Source: an uncultured Nitrosomonas sp. (GTDB lineage Bacteria; Pseudomonadota; Gammaproteobacteria; Burkholderiales; Nitrosomonadaceae). Taken from it: a stretch of DNA of 32,620 nt. Positions 1 to 7,341 of this stretch are shown here, piece after piece. A model generated the notes under the pieces. That model was not told where the DNA came from. It did no database searches and saw only the letters and a list, made by a program, of their open reading frames with translations. Position numbers and translations under genes: made by a program. Position 1 is the stretch's first letter. Every line of letters begins with the position of its first letter. Where the stretch lies: contig NZ_CADEGP010000028.1 in NCBI RefSeq assembly GCF_902826915.1, forward strand, positions 1-32,620, in the 5' to 3' direction.

Positions 1-557
1 GGTTGAGCAAGATTACCACTTATCGGACTGTCCGAATTTGCGAGGCCGCTTCTATTGGCCAGAGAATTTCCAGCCGCGGTTTTTATGTCAGCGTCACTAT
101 TCACCGCTTTCAATGTCGATGTTGCGGTACCACCCGGTGCTACGGCTGATGTGGAAGTCGAAGTGGCTGTGGCGAGATGATTGTGGACAGGCATATTATT
201 CACAGTCAGCGCCATGTTTTCTGCGCCACTACCCTGTCCCATATCGAACATCGAGCCGCCAGGGTGCTGTCCTTTATGGACAGGAACTCTTCCCCGCATG
301 TCAGGCAGGGCAAAAGTCGTCGTTCCATTGCCGCCATAAGTTGCACCAAGCAACGAGAAAAGCGCTTGATATTGACTAATAGGGAGTGTTTGCCCATCAC
401 ATTGATACCATCCTTGCGGCGCAAAATTAAACGCTACATAATTTATCTCTCCGATAAATGGTTCCATTCCGGCATTTGCGCTGTTAGGTGCTGTGCTCAT
501 GAGCATCATGGCTGCGACCAAAGAAAAAAGACATGGTGTTTTCTTGCTCGGTTTCAT
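1..557 (-). CDS. Exported phage tail-collar domain protein (Mdp-like), 3' part beyond window edge
   Basis: Reading the minus strand from the ATG at 557 gives 185 codons without a stop before the left edge, so the gene is partial. A GGGGAG ribosome site lies just upstream. Residues 1-29 form a signal peptide (basic start MKPSKK, hydrophobic core, cleavage site ANA|G). The next stretch reads like the tail-collar domain of microcystin-dependent proteins: GWYQCDGQ, LFSLLGATYGG, and TFALPDMRGRVP. A Thr/Ser/Ala-rich stretch follows. Such domains occur in phage fibre tips and in secreted bacterial proteins of unknown role. The signal peptide suggests export rather than a virion role. Opposite-strand open frames over the same bases have no recognisable content. 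The domain call is firm; the function is unknown. Confidence 0.85.
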   Translation of the reverse strand, partial: MKPSKKTPCLFSLVAAMMLMSTAPNSANAGMEPFIGEINYVAFNFAPQGWYQCDGQTLPISQYQALFSLLGATYGGNGTTTFALPDMRGRVPVHKGQHPGGSMFDMGQGSGAENMALTVNNMPVHNHLATATSTSTSAVAPGGTATSTLKAVNSDADIKTAAGNSLANRSGLANSDSPISGNLAQ

Positions 558-1254
558 CAGTTCTCCCCTTTATTAAGATTTAACTTCTACCTTCGTGTGT
601 AACAATCTGATATTAAAGATGAATTACTCTTTGTACAATAGCATAGCAGTACGATAGCTCTTTCATAACGTTGTAATAAACGGTCTTATATCCTTTGTTT
701 TTCGGTATACATTCAGCTGTTATCTGCTGTATCTGATGATGGGACGACGACATGATGAAATTAAGTGATCAGAAAAGGCAGCTATCCCCATAAAACCCGA
801 ATTAGTCGTTGTGAGATGATGGATCTTGAACGGATGACTATTAGGTTGCGGCCGTGGAAGAAAGAGCGAATTGACTGGAGTGTGGTTGTGGGGTGTGTTA
901 AGAATCAAGGCAAGCCAAAAGAAGAGTTGTGTCAACTTGAGTTTTTCTAACACCTCGTGATCTTGCTATGGGGTTTCTTATATAAAATGTTGAAATTGAA
1001 TGTTTATTTGTACTAAAAGATCTGGGAGCCGATAATAAAGCAAGGCGTTTTCACTAAGATCAACGGATATTTTACAAAACCAATTGGAAATTACTTGTAC
1101 ATTAATTTCCAGGTGGCTAGTAAATTGTCTTTGTGACTGGCCTTGCACTATGAAGTCGCCTGATACTCAATTAATGAGGTACACGAGTTCAATCTGATAA
1201 TCTGGGATGTTGTCTGCGTTGCCATTTTGGAAATAATGTAATTCGCCCGCGTTG
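558..1254. other. Gene-poor spacer upstream of the collar gene
   Basis: I found no credible gene here. Short open frames exist on both strands around 720-953, but they lack ribosome sites and recognisable motifs. The first part presumably holds the promoter of the minus-strand collar gene. The only structured signal is the duplicated GTPase start near 732-775, listed separately. Confidence 0.5.
732..775 (+). repeat. Degenerate copy of the start region of the downstream GTPase gene
   Basis: These 44 bases resemble 2680-2723, which spans the start codon of the GTPase gene. About 36 of 44 positions match by eye, including an uninterrupted 18-base block around ATGAAATTAAGTGATC. The copy encodes MKLSDQKRQLSP and then stops. 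It looks like a leftover of duplication or recombination at this locus, about 1.95 kb upstream of the intact gene. It is not a functional gene. Confidence 0.6.
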
Positions 1255-1260
1255 GTAAAT

Positions 1261-1440
1261 ACTGAAGAAAGGCTGCAGATAAAGAGAAAGTATTTTTAGG
1301 GAGGTAAGTTTTGGACACAAACTCATTTTGTTGAAACTATAGATAATACTAACGCAGAGGTTATTCGTCAGTATATATAAAATTAGCTCAAAGCGATGGG
1401 TGAGATGGAAGAAAAGTTTGAGCAGCTATCTCTCTTCTAA
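1261..1440 (+). pseudogene. IS200/IS605-type transposase (TnpA) C-terminal relic
   Basis: One reading frame, allowing three stop codons, gives a continuous protein tail. It contains RLQIKRKYF-stop-GGKFWTQTHFVE, then NAEVIRQYI-stop-N-stop, then LKAMGEMEEKFEQLSLF and the natural stop at 1438-1440. The FWTQTHFVET, VIRQYI and terminal EQLSLF segments match the C-terminal part of Y1 TnpA proteins as I know them. Each internal stop is one base from a codon expected there (TGG, GAA/GAG, CAG). So this is decay by point mutation without frameshift. The N-terminal part with the catalytic His pair is not recognisable upstream. Moderate confidence in family. Confidence 0.6.
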
Positions 1441-1470
1441 AACTCGGCTGCAAGCGACCGAGTTTTTTAT
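1439..1470 (+). terminator. Hairpin with T-run after the tnpA relic
   Basis: A perfect 9-bp stem (AAAACTCGG / CCGAGTTTT) with a 10-base loop is followed by further T residues. It begins at the stop codon of the TnpA relic. It could be an intrinsic terminator or the subterminal hairpin of the IS200/IS605 right end; both fit the position. Confidence 0.6.
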
Positions 1471-1641
1471 TAACATTGATCTTCTGTGGGTTTCCGGGAG
1501 TTTTGTGCAAAAATTTTTGTGTAAGAACTGCGCACCGTATTTCAGGGATCGGTAAGTGAAACAATTACCCTATAGCTTACAAAGAAAACAACTCCTAGAA
1601 AGAGTATCCAATATTACCCAGCTAGTTTTGGGCTGAATGAC

Positions 1642-1752
1642 TTATAACGATGGTAAAGCGCCAAATAAAACCAGACTGATTAATGGAAACACACCGAATA
1701 ATACAAAACTGATTGTTGCTGCCTTGGCTACAAGATTCTGAGTTGTTTTCAC
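1642..1752 (-). CDS. Possible 36-residue hydrophobic membrane protein
   Basis: A GTG start at 1752 on the minus strand is preceded by a good AAGGAG ribosome site about six bases upstream. It opens a 36-codon frame ending with TAA at 1642. The product starts MKTTQNLVAKAATISF and continues as one strongly hydrophobic segment (FVLFGVFPLISLVLFGAL) ending PSL. That is the shape of small single-pass membrane peptides that accompany respiratory or transport complexes, but no partner gene lies nearby and I do not recognise the family. The support is the ribosome site and the clean hydrophobic composition. It could be chance. Confidence 0.4.
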   Translation of the reverse strand: MKTTQNLVAKAATISFVLFGVFPLISLVLFGALPSL

Positions 1753-2076
1753 AAGAAACTCCTTAGAAAGGTTAATAAAGAAAAATATTTAAATTATGTA
1801 TGCATTATAGACTATATACTTCACAAAAAATTCACAATATTTTGACAAATAATTCATATATAGTAGATTTATTCGCGAATATATTGTTATATCAATTACT
1901 TGAAAATAATTTTTCTACCCAACGGTTTCTTATTCTCTCCATCGAGATTCTCGTTACTTGTCGTAATGAAATGGACGTATAGGGACGATACTGTCAAGTT
2001 AACCAACGAGAAATTGAAGCGAAAGCGATTCACTTTCATCAATAATTCATTGGAGTTCGAAACATGAGTCAGTGAA
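1753..2076. other. AT-rich spacer without recognisable gene
   Basis: Very AT-rich from about 1780 to 1920. Presumably it holds the promoter for the small minus-strand reading frame. I could not place a convincing -35/-10 pair and see no other gene. Confidence 0.4.
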
Positions 2077-2316
2077 TTAAGTCCATTGCATGAAATGTAT
2101 AGACATGACTTCACGATAGTTTTTCGCTGCCAATAAATGCCGTCCTGGGCGAAAGAAAGATGCAATAACATCAAATCTTGCAAGAAATCTTTGAGTGTGC
2201 CCAGCAGATTTGAAGTTTCGCATTCGACGTTCTCGTTTCTGGGTTGATCGGTGTAAATTCTCAGTCCGATATCTTCGGTGGCGCGATCTGCAGTTCGTCG
2301 AGGTTGCGCTCGACAA
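2077..2316 (-). pseudogene. IS6-like (DDE/IS240-type) transposase C-terminal relic
   Basis: The minus-strand frame ending at 2077 encodes YRTENLH, STQKRERRMRNFKSAGHTQRFL, then FFRPGRHLLAAKNYREVM and FMQW before a stop. I recognise this as the C-terminal end of IS6-family/IS240-type DDE transposases, where N-R-A-E-N-S-H carries the last catalytic Glu and RFKSAGHAQRFL follows. The Glu is kept (YRTENLH). The N-terminal catalytic core is absent, and the residues before YRTEN look shifted or unrelated. It is a fragment, not an active element. The family is assigned from memory of the motif. Confidence 0.6.
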
Positions 2317-2701
2317 TTGTTTCCCGGCGGGGAAGCGGTCATATCGTAAAATCTTTCTAAAAGTATGGGGTGATGTTTTTAAATGGTGTCGAGCTTATTG
2401 CCAGATAGCCCAGTTATTCTTTAAATCAGATAGAAGATTCAATTATAAACCGGGCTATTATCATTATTCGGATCGAATAAAACGGGATTTGTAGCTTATT
2501 TTCTTGCACGATAAACATAAAATCGGATTCATCGCTTTCACGAGTTTCCGCACTTTGCGAAGCAACGCTGCGATGGATTCTTGATTTTCGTCCTATTGCG
2601 GATTTGACTGATGAGTGAAATATTCCTGCAGGGTTGCATTGTAAACTAAGCAATGATTCAAGCTGAATTCTGTTTGGCACTGATGATAAGATGGCAATGT
2701 G
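2317..2701. other. Spacer before the GTPase pair, with an inverted repeat
   Basis: No supported gene. Between about 2405 and 2459 an imperfect inverted repeat (ATAGCCCAGTTAT against ATAAACCGGGCTAT) could form a hairpin with a loop of roughly 25 bases. The end of the region should contain the promoter for the GTPase pair, but no clear -35/-10 was found. Confidence 0.4.
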
Positions 2702-3931
2702 ATGAAATTAAGTGATCTGAAAAACTGGACGAACTACTGGGAGCAGCTCCGCACAGCTTTGCTGGAGCCCAGAGTCGACGAAAATTTGCTGGAAGCATCT
2801 TTGCGCGAAGCACGAGCCAAGATGCCGGTGCCAGTGTTATGGCTATTGGGTAAAACACAGGCGGGCAAAACTTCGATTATCCGTGCATTGACCGGTAGCG
2901 CAGTGGCCGAAATCGGTAATGGCTTTCAGCCGTGCACTCGCAATTCCCGTTTTTATGATTTCCCGGCCGATATACCGATCGTCAGGTTTCTCGATACGCG
3001 TGGCTTGGGCGAAGTTTCCTATGATCCGGCTGACGATATTCAATACTGCGAATCTCAGGCGCATTTGCTGATAGCTGTGATGAAAGTGGCTGACATCAAT
3101 CAGACCGCTGTGCTTGACGTGTTGCATTCCATCCGCCAGCGTCACCCCGAATGGCCCGTGCTGATCGTGCAAACGGGTTTGCATGAACTGTATCCGAGCG
3201 AATACGACCATCTGCACCCTTGGCCTTATGATGAGAACCCCTTGCCGGAAACGGTTCCGGTTGATTTGCGCCGCGCTTTACAGGCACAACGCAGTGCTTT
3301 GAAACCATTGCCCGGCTTTGCTGCCATGCGCTGGGTCGCAGTGGATTTAACCCTACCTGAAGATGGATTCGAGCCGCCTGATTATGGGCTGCAGGCATTG
3401 TGGCAGGCGATTGAATCGCTAACCTCATTGGGTCTGCAACATCAATTAAGTGGCGATAAGCAAGTGCACGATTTGTATGCGCGTGCCGCGCATCAGCATA
3501 TCGTCGGTTACTCGCTAACCGCAGCAGGATTAGGCGCTTTACCGGTGGTTGACCTGGTTGCCGTGTCAGCAGTGCAGGCTAAATTGTTGCATAGTCTTGC
3601 AGTGTTATACGGGCAGTACTGGGATAAGAGTACCATCACGGAATTTCTGGGACTGGTAGGTGCGGGAATCGCATCCAGTTTTCTGACGCGCATGCTGAGC
3701 CGTGCTGTGGTCAAGGTAATTCCCTTCTGGGGGCAGACTGTGGGTGCGGTATGGGGTGCCAGTTCCAGCGGGGCGACTACTTACGCATTAGGAAAAGCGG
3801 CTATCTATTTTTTTGCCAGGCGCAAAGATGGCTTGAATGTCGATCCGAAAACCTTACGCCGGATTTATGCGGAGGAGCTGGAGCAGGGCGCTTCAATACT
3901 GAAAGATCGGTTGCGAGGTCAGTCGAAATGA
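2702..3931 (+). CDS. P-loop GTPase with C-terminal DUF697-like membrane domain
   Basis: A 409-residue protein if started at the ATG at 2702; the GTG at 2699 directly before it is an alternative. A P-loop GKTQAGKT lies near residues 50-57, and a switch-II-like LDTRGLGE about 45 residues later, typical of Era/HSR1-like GTPases. The last ~150 residues (HQHIVGYSLTAAGLG, then several Gly/Ala-rich hydrophobic helices) resemble the DUF697 domain of YcjF-type proteins. A canonical NKxD motif is not evident; VQTG may occupy that position. The stop overlaps the start of the next gene (ATGA), so the two GTPases are translationally coupled. A decayed copy of its start lies 1.95 kb upstream. Function unknown; a membrane-associated or stress-related role is inference. 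Confidence 0.75.
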   Translation: MKLSDLKNWTNYWEQLRTALLEPRVDENLLEASLREARAKMPVPVLWLLGKTQAGKTSIIRALTGSAVAEIGNGFQPCTRNSRFYDFPADIPIVRFLDTRGLGEVSYDPADDIQYCESQAHLLIAVMKVADINQTAVLDVLHSIRQRHPEWPVLIVQTGLHELYPSEYDHLHPWPYDENPLPETVPVDLRRALQAQRSALKPLPGFAAMRWVAVDLTLPEDGFEPPDYGLQALWQAIESLTSLGLQHQLSGDKQVHDLYARAAHQHIVGYSLTAAGLGALPVVDLVAVSAVQAKLLHSLAVLYGQYWDKSTITEFLGLVGAGIASSFLTRMLSRAVVKVIPFWGQTVGAVWGASSSGATTYALGKAAIYFFARRKDGLNVDPKTLRRIYAEELEQGASILKDRLRGQSK

Positions 3932-5481
3932 AGAAACCGCTTCCAGCTGTTGATCCGCTACGATTATTGGTAGCCATTCTGCTGCTATTGCCGGTGCTGG
4001 CATTGATGGGTTTTGGTATTTTTTGGCTATGGCAAAGCGGGAACCTGCTGTATTGGCTGATTGCGATGGTGGTGTGCGGTGTTTTGGGCTATGGCCTGCA
4101 ACAATTGCTGGTGCGGCAGGAACGCCAATTATTAATGAATACGACTACTGACCCTAATCCGGATTGGCCACCCAGCGCAGATGCGGTATGGCAGCAGGTT
4201 GAAGCGCTGGCCGCAAGCTGCAATCCAGAGGACTGGCCACTGGAAGATGGCCGCTGGATATCGGAGCTGGGACAGAAATCGATGGAAGCAGTGGCGCATT
4301 GTTATCATCCAGAGGTTGAGAAGCCACTGTATGAATTGACCGTGCCGCATACTTTACTGATTATTGAGCGGGCCAGTCGCGAGCTGCGCAGAGATATCGC
4401 CGAAAAAATACCCTTTAGCAATCGTCTAACGGTGGGCGATCTATTCCGGATTCAACGTTGGAAGACGAAGGCAGAGAAAGCATTTAACGTTTACCGCGCG
4501 GGCAGCATCCTCATTAATCCGGTGAATGCCTTATTGAGCGAAGCCTGGCGGCATTTGCGCGAGCGCAGTTTTGATCAGGCCAGAAATGAATTGCATCGCT
4601 GGTTTTTGCGGGCTTATGTGTGCAAAGTGGGTTATTACGCCATTGACCTATACAGTGGCCGCTTGCCACTTGGCGATGACGATCACACCGAATCAGCAAC
4701 ACCGGAATCCAGGGCTGATCTGGAGCAGACGGGTCAAACTGCAGCATCCGCGGTCGAGCCATTGCGGATTCTTGTTCTTGGCCGATCCAATTCGGGTAAA
4801 TCCAGTTTGATCAACGCCTTGTTCGGGGAGCTCAAAACTGCTACAGATATTCTGACGGGCACTACCCAAGCGCTTGAGCCATTTGTATTATCACGCGAGG
4901 GATTCACCCAGGCACTGGTTTTCGATAGTCCAGGTTGCGATAGTCCGTTTTTTGATAGCAAGCAAATGCTGATAGCCGCTGGCAGCGCAGATTTGATCTT
5001 ATGGGTCAGCCCGGCCAATCGTCCGGATCGGCAAGCTGAACGGCAATTTTTGGATGCCTTGCGCAGCTACCAAGCTGCACGAATGGATCGGCGCTCTGCG
5101 CCGCTGTTGGTTGCTGTTAGTTTTGTGGATCGGTTACGTCCGGCGAATGAATGGCAACCACCCTATGATTTGACCCACACAACGAATACCAAGTCAGCTA
5201 ATATAACCGCCGCAGTGCGTGCCGTTGCTACTGATCTGGCTGTGCCGGCCGAGCAGGTTATTCCTGTCTGCTTGCTGGAGGGCAAAACGTATAATGTGGA
5301 TGATACGCTGTGGGCGGCTATTCTGAACTATCAGGATGAAGCACTGAGAATCCGGTTGATGCGTTGTTTGGATGCCAAGAAAAGAGCGGAAGACTGGGTT
5401 ATGCTACGACGTCAGATGGCCGGGGCAGGGCGGTTTTTGCGCGATTTGCCTGAGATGCTGGGTAAACGTACGGATAAGTAG
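3928..5481 (+). CDS. Membrane-anchored GTPase, partner of the preceding gene
   Basis: A 517-residue protein starting at the ATG at 3928 within the ATGA overlap. The same frame is open further upstream, but that part lies inside the first GTPase gene. Two membrane segments (about residues 12-34 and 41-62) precede a helical region of roughly 200 residues. The GTPase domain follows: P-loop GRSNSGKSS near 285-293, a conserved Thr pair in LTGTTQ near 309-313 (switch I), and DSPG near 333-336 (G3). Where NKxD is expected there is SFVDR near 398-402, so base specificity may rely on a variant G4. The fusion of a membrane anchor to a soluble GTPase, coupled to a second GTPase with a membrane domain, suggests a hetero-complex at the inner membrane. 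The substrate is unknown. Confidence 0.75.
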   Translation: MKKPLPAVDPLRLLVAILLLLPVLALMGFGIFWLWQSGNLLYWLIAMVVCGVLGYGLQQLLVRQERQLLMNTTTDPNPDWPPSADAVWQQVEALAASCNPEDWPLEDGRWISELGQKSMEAVAHCYHPEVEKPLYELTVPHTLLIIERASRELRRDIAEKIPFSNRLTVGDLFRIQRWKTKAEKAFNVYRAGSILINPVNALLSEAWRHLRERSFDQARNELHRWFLRAYVCKVGYYAIDLYSGRLPLGDDDHTESATPESRADLEQTGQTAASAVEPLRILVLGRSNSGKSSLINALFGELKTATDILTGTTQALEPFVLSREGFTQALVFDSPGCDSPFFDSKQMLIAAGSADLILWVSPANRPDRQAERQFLDALRSYQAARMDRRSAPLLVAVSFVDRLRPANEWQPPYDLTHTTNTKSANITAAVRAVATDLAVPAEQVIPVCLLEGKTYNVDDTLWAAILNYQDEALRIRLMRCLDAKKRAEDWVMLRRQMAGAGRFLRDLPEMLGKRTDK

Positions 5482-5507
5482 TCTGTTTTATAAAGAAACC
5501 AGGCAAC

Positions 5508-5636
5508 CTTAAAGCTATTGATATACCTGCTGGCTTGCTGATAGGAAAGGTTCTTGAACGGTGTGTTCCGAATGGTGGATGACAATCCGGCGCAGCCGCT
5601 CAGTGACAAGCTGAATATGATGCAAGAATATTTCAT
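5508..5636 (-). pseudogene. slp: Truncated Slp-family outer-membrane lipoprotein relic
   Basis: From the ATG at 5636, with AAAGG just upstream, the minus strand encodes MKYSCIIFSLSLSGCAG, a lipoprotein signal with lipobox LSGC. It continues with STIRNTPFKNLSYQQASRYINSFK. This resembles the N-terminus of starvation-inducible Slp lipoproteins, where a run like APVRWGG should follow. Instead the frame continues as antisense of the GTPase gene, so about 43 codons remain and the body of the protein is missing. The break lies near 5508, about 27 bases from the GTPase stop. That suggests the GTPase operon end and the slp locus were joined by a deletion or insertion. Confidence 0.6.
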
Positions 5637-5945
5637 GATGCCTTTGGATTATCATGTTTCTTTACGTTGATGTTGCTTGAGCGAGGGTGAGGTAAATGGT
5701 GTGCTTGGTATATGTACTAGAAGGTATTTTCTTGCAAAGCCACTTAAAAATAAAAGCCTAAGGGATACTTAACCAAGTTATGACATTTCGTTCCAGATTA
5801 TGAGATATTTTTTGTCGTATATATTATGTTATGCAGTTCGGCCAACGCTGGTTTCCTGCGATCAATCCATGGTCCTTTTTCAAATATCACGGTCGCTCTA
5901 TTCACCCTGCGATTCAACCGAACGACTAATAGAAGAGCTCCGCGG
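5637..5945. other. Spacer upstream of the DUF2971 gene
   Basis: No gene is supported. The DUF2971 frame is open back to 5826, but that extension has no family resemblance and no ribosome site. I looked for integron attC cores at the edges and found none that fit the consensus. Confidence 0.4.
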
Positions 5946-6902
5946 ATGAAGCGGCCGAAAACAGTGTTTCGCTATCAAAGTTTCAGTGCGCGGACGCTAG
6001 ATTCGTTGTGTCGTGACACACTTCACTTCGCAGCCCCAACCGATTTCAACGATCCGCTGGATTGCTCGCCAGTTATTGAAACCGATTCGGATACAGAGAC
6101 TCTTCGTTCGCTCTTGCGCGAATTGGTTTCGCGGAGGGTCGAGTCAGAGGTGGTTGCATCCTTGGAAGAAGCCAAGCTAAAAGGAGCTGGTGCGCAATCG
6201 CACGCGAAGAAGAAGGCGCTTCAGGCAGCAGAATATGAAATTTCAAATATCGCGTACAACGCTACAAATCCAGACTATGATATTGGGCTGGAGAGGGCGG
6301 AAGTAATGCTTTTAACCGCTGGCATAGAAAAAGAGCTATTGAGACATTACGCGAAGGGGGTATGCTGCTTTTCTTCCGAGATGTATAACCCATTGCTTTG
6401 GAGTCACTACGCAGATCAGCATCGCGGGTTTTGCGTTGGCTACGGATTTGATCGAGAGCCGAAACCCATTGTTCTGAAAGTTGTTTACGGTGGGAGCCGA
6501 TCAATTCCGTCTAGTCTGGTTGCTTCCGCGCTACTCGAAGAAAGCGTTGATGCCAAAGTGCATTTAGACCGAGACGTCTTATTGCGTAAAGCACCTCAAT
6601 GGAAGTACGAAAAGGAGTGGCGTCTGTTGGGTGCCAGAGGTGTTCATGATTCACCGCTGAAGCTGGAAGAAGTGACGTTTGGATTGCGTTGTGCTTTGTC
6701 GATTCAGCATACCGTGATTGCCTCCCTAGCTGGGCGGGATAACGATGTATCGTTCTACGAAATGTACGAAGATCGTAGTAGCTTCAGGTTGAGTCGACGC
6801 GCTGTTGATCTTGACGAGCTTCGAGTAAGTCTGCCGCACAGCGCGAGATCCAGCAATGAAATGTTTGAGCCATACAATAAGTCCGACTCTGATATCGATT
6901 GA
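5946..6902 (+). CDS. DUF2971 family protein
   Basis: A 318-residue protein. I chose the ATG at 5946, which has an AGAAGAG site eight bases upstream and places the family-typical opening at the N-terminus: FRYQSFSARTLDSL, then LHFAAPTDFNDPLDC. Internal landmarks also typical of DUF2971 are CCFSSEMYNPLLWSHYADQHRGFCVGYG and, later, the PQWKYEKEWRLL segment. No transmembrane or signal sequence is seen. The biochemical role of the family is not established to my knowledge. It is often found in accessory regions and beside mobile elements. Here it stands alone between a truncated slp relic and a non-coding stretch, and its wording of codons looks unlike its neighbours, which suggests acquisition. 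Confidence 0.7.
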   Translation: MKRPKTVFRYQSFSARTLDSLCRDTLHFAAPTDFNDPLDCSPVIETDSDTETLRSLLRELVSRRVESEVVASLEEAKLKGAGAQSHAKKKALQAAEYEISNIAYNATNPDYDIGLERAEVMLLTAGIEKELLRHYAKGVCCFSSEMYNPLLWSHYADQHRGFCVGYGFDREPKPIVLKVVYGGSRSIPSSLVASALLEESVDAKVHLDRDVLLRKAPQWKYEKEWRLLGARGVHDSPLKLEEVTFGLRCALSIQHTVIASLAGRDNDVSFYEMYEDRSSFRLSRRAVDLDELRVSLPHSARSSNEMFEPYNKSDSDID

Positions 6903-7341
6903 ATGGCTTGCAGCAGCATGCTTGGTGACTGCATAATTCAGCGCTCGACTCGGACATGCCAAGACACCGGAACCTGGGCTCCGCCCAGAACCTCGCGTCT
7001 CGGCAAATGCCGGTCAGCTTGGCGTTTGTCCTCTAATTTCACGGTCAAGCGGTTTTCTCTCGTCGCAGTAGTAGTCTCAAGGAAATTCTTTGTGCCGCAT
7101 ACATTAACCGTTTGTGCTTCACCGATGCTTGTTAGCCTATAGCGCCACGCAACCAACTATCATTAGCGTCACCATCTTTTGTGAGACTTGTTCTTAATGC
7201 AGCAGAACGCAGGTTCTCCTTTACTGAATGATGTCATAATTGAAATGAGCAGTGTAAGAACTAACGTTTTATGACACGTTGGTTAATCACGATCTGATCG
7301 CTTTATTCAAAAAATTATTAACTTAACCGGGTTTTCTCAAG
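6903..7341. other. Intergenic stretch, no supported gene
   Basis: Overlapping frames on both strands (about 6903-7156) have no ribosome site or recognisable motif. A small GC-rich hairpin (CTGGGC TCC GCCCAG) lies near 6974-6988. The segment probably came in with the DUF2971 gene. The last ~100 bases should hold the promoter of the DUF3750 gene. Confidence 0.4.

Noticed and set aside
38..602. Plus-strand open frames over the left edge
   Set aside because: They are antisense to the collar-domain gene, which has a signal peptide, ribosome site and clear domain motifs.
1842..1865. TTGACA near 1842 as a promoter
   Set aside because: No -10 hexamer is found at 16-18 bases; the nearby TATAGT is too close.
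3751..3927. Upstream extension of the second GTPase frame
   Set aside because: It lies inside the first GTPase coding sequence in another frame; the ATGA overlap at 3928 gives the natural start and a proper membrane N-terminus.
5826..5945. Possible integron cassette around the DUF2971 gene
   Set aside because: No attC core (GTTRRRY/RYYYAAC pair) could be matched at either edge, and no integrase is present.
6903..7156. Overlapping frames on both strands after the DUF2971 gene
   Set aside because: No ribosome sites, no recognisable motifs, and two frames mutually overlap.
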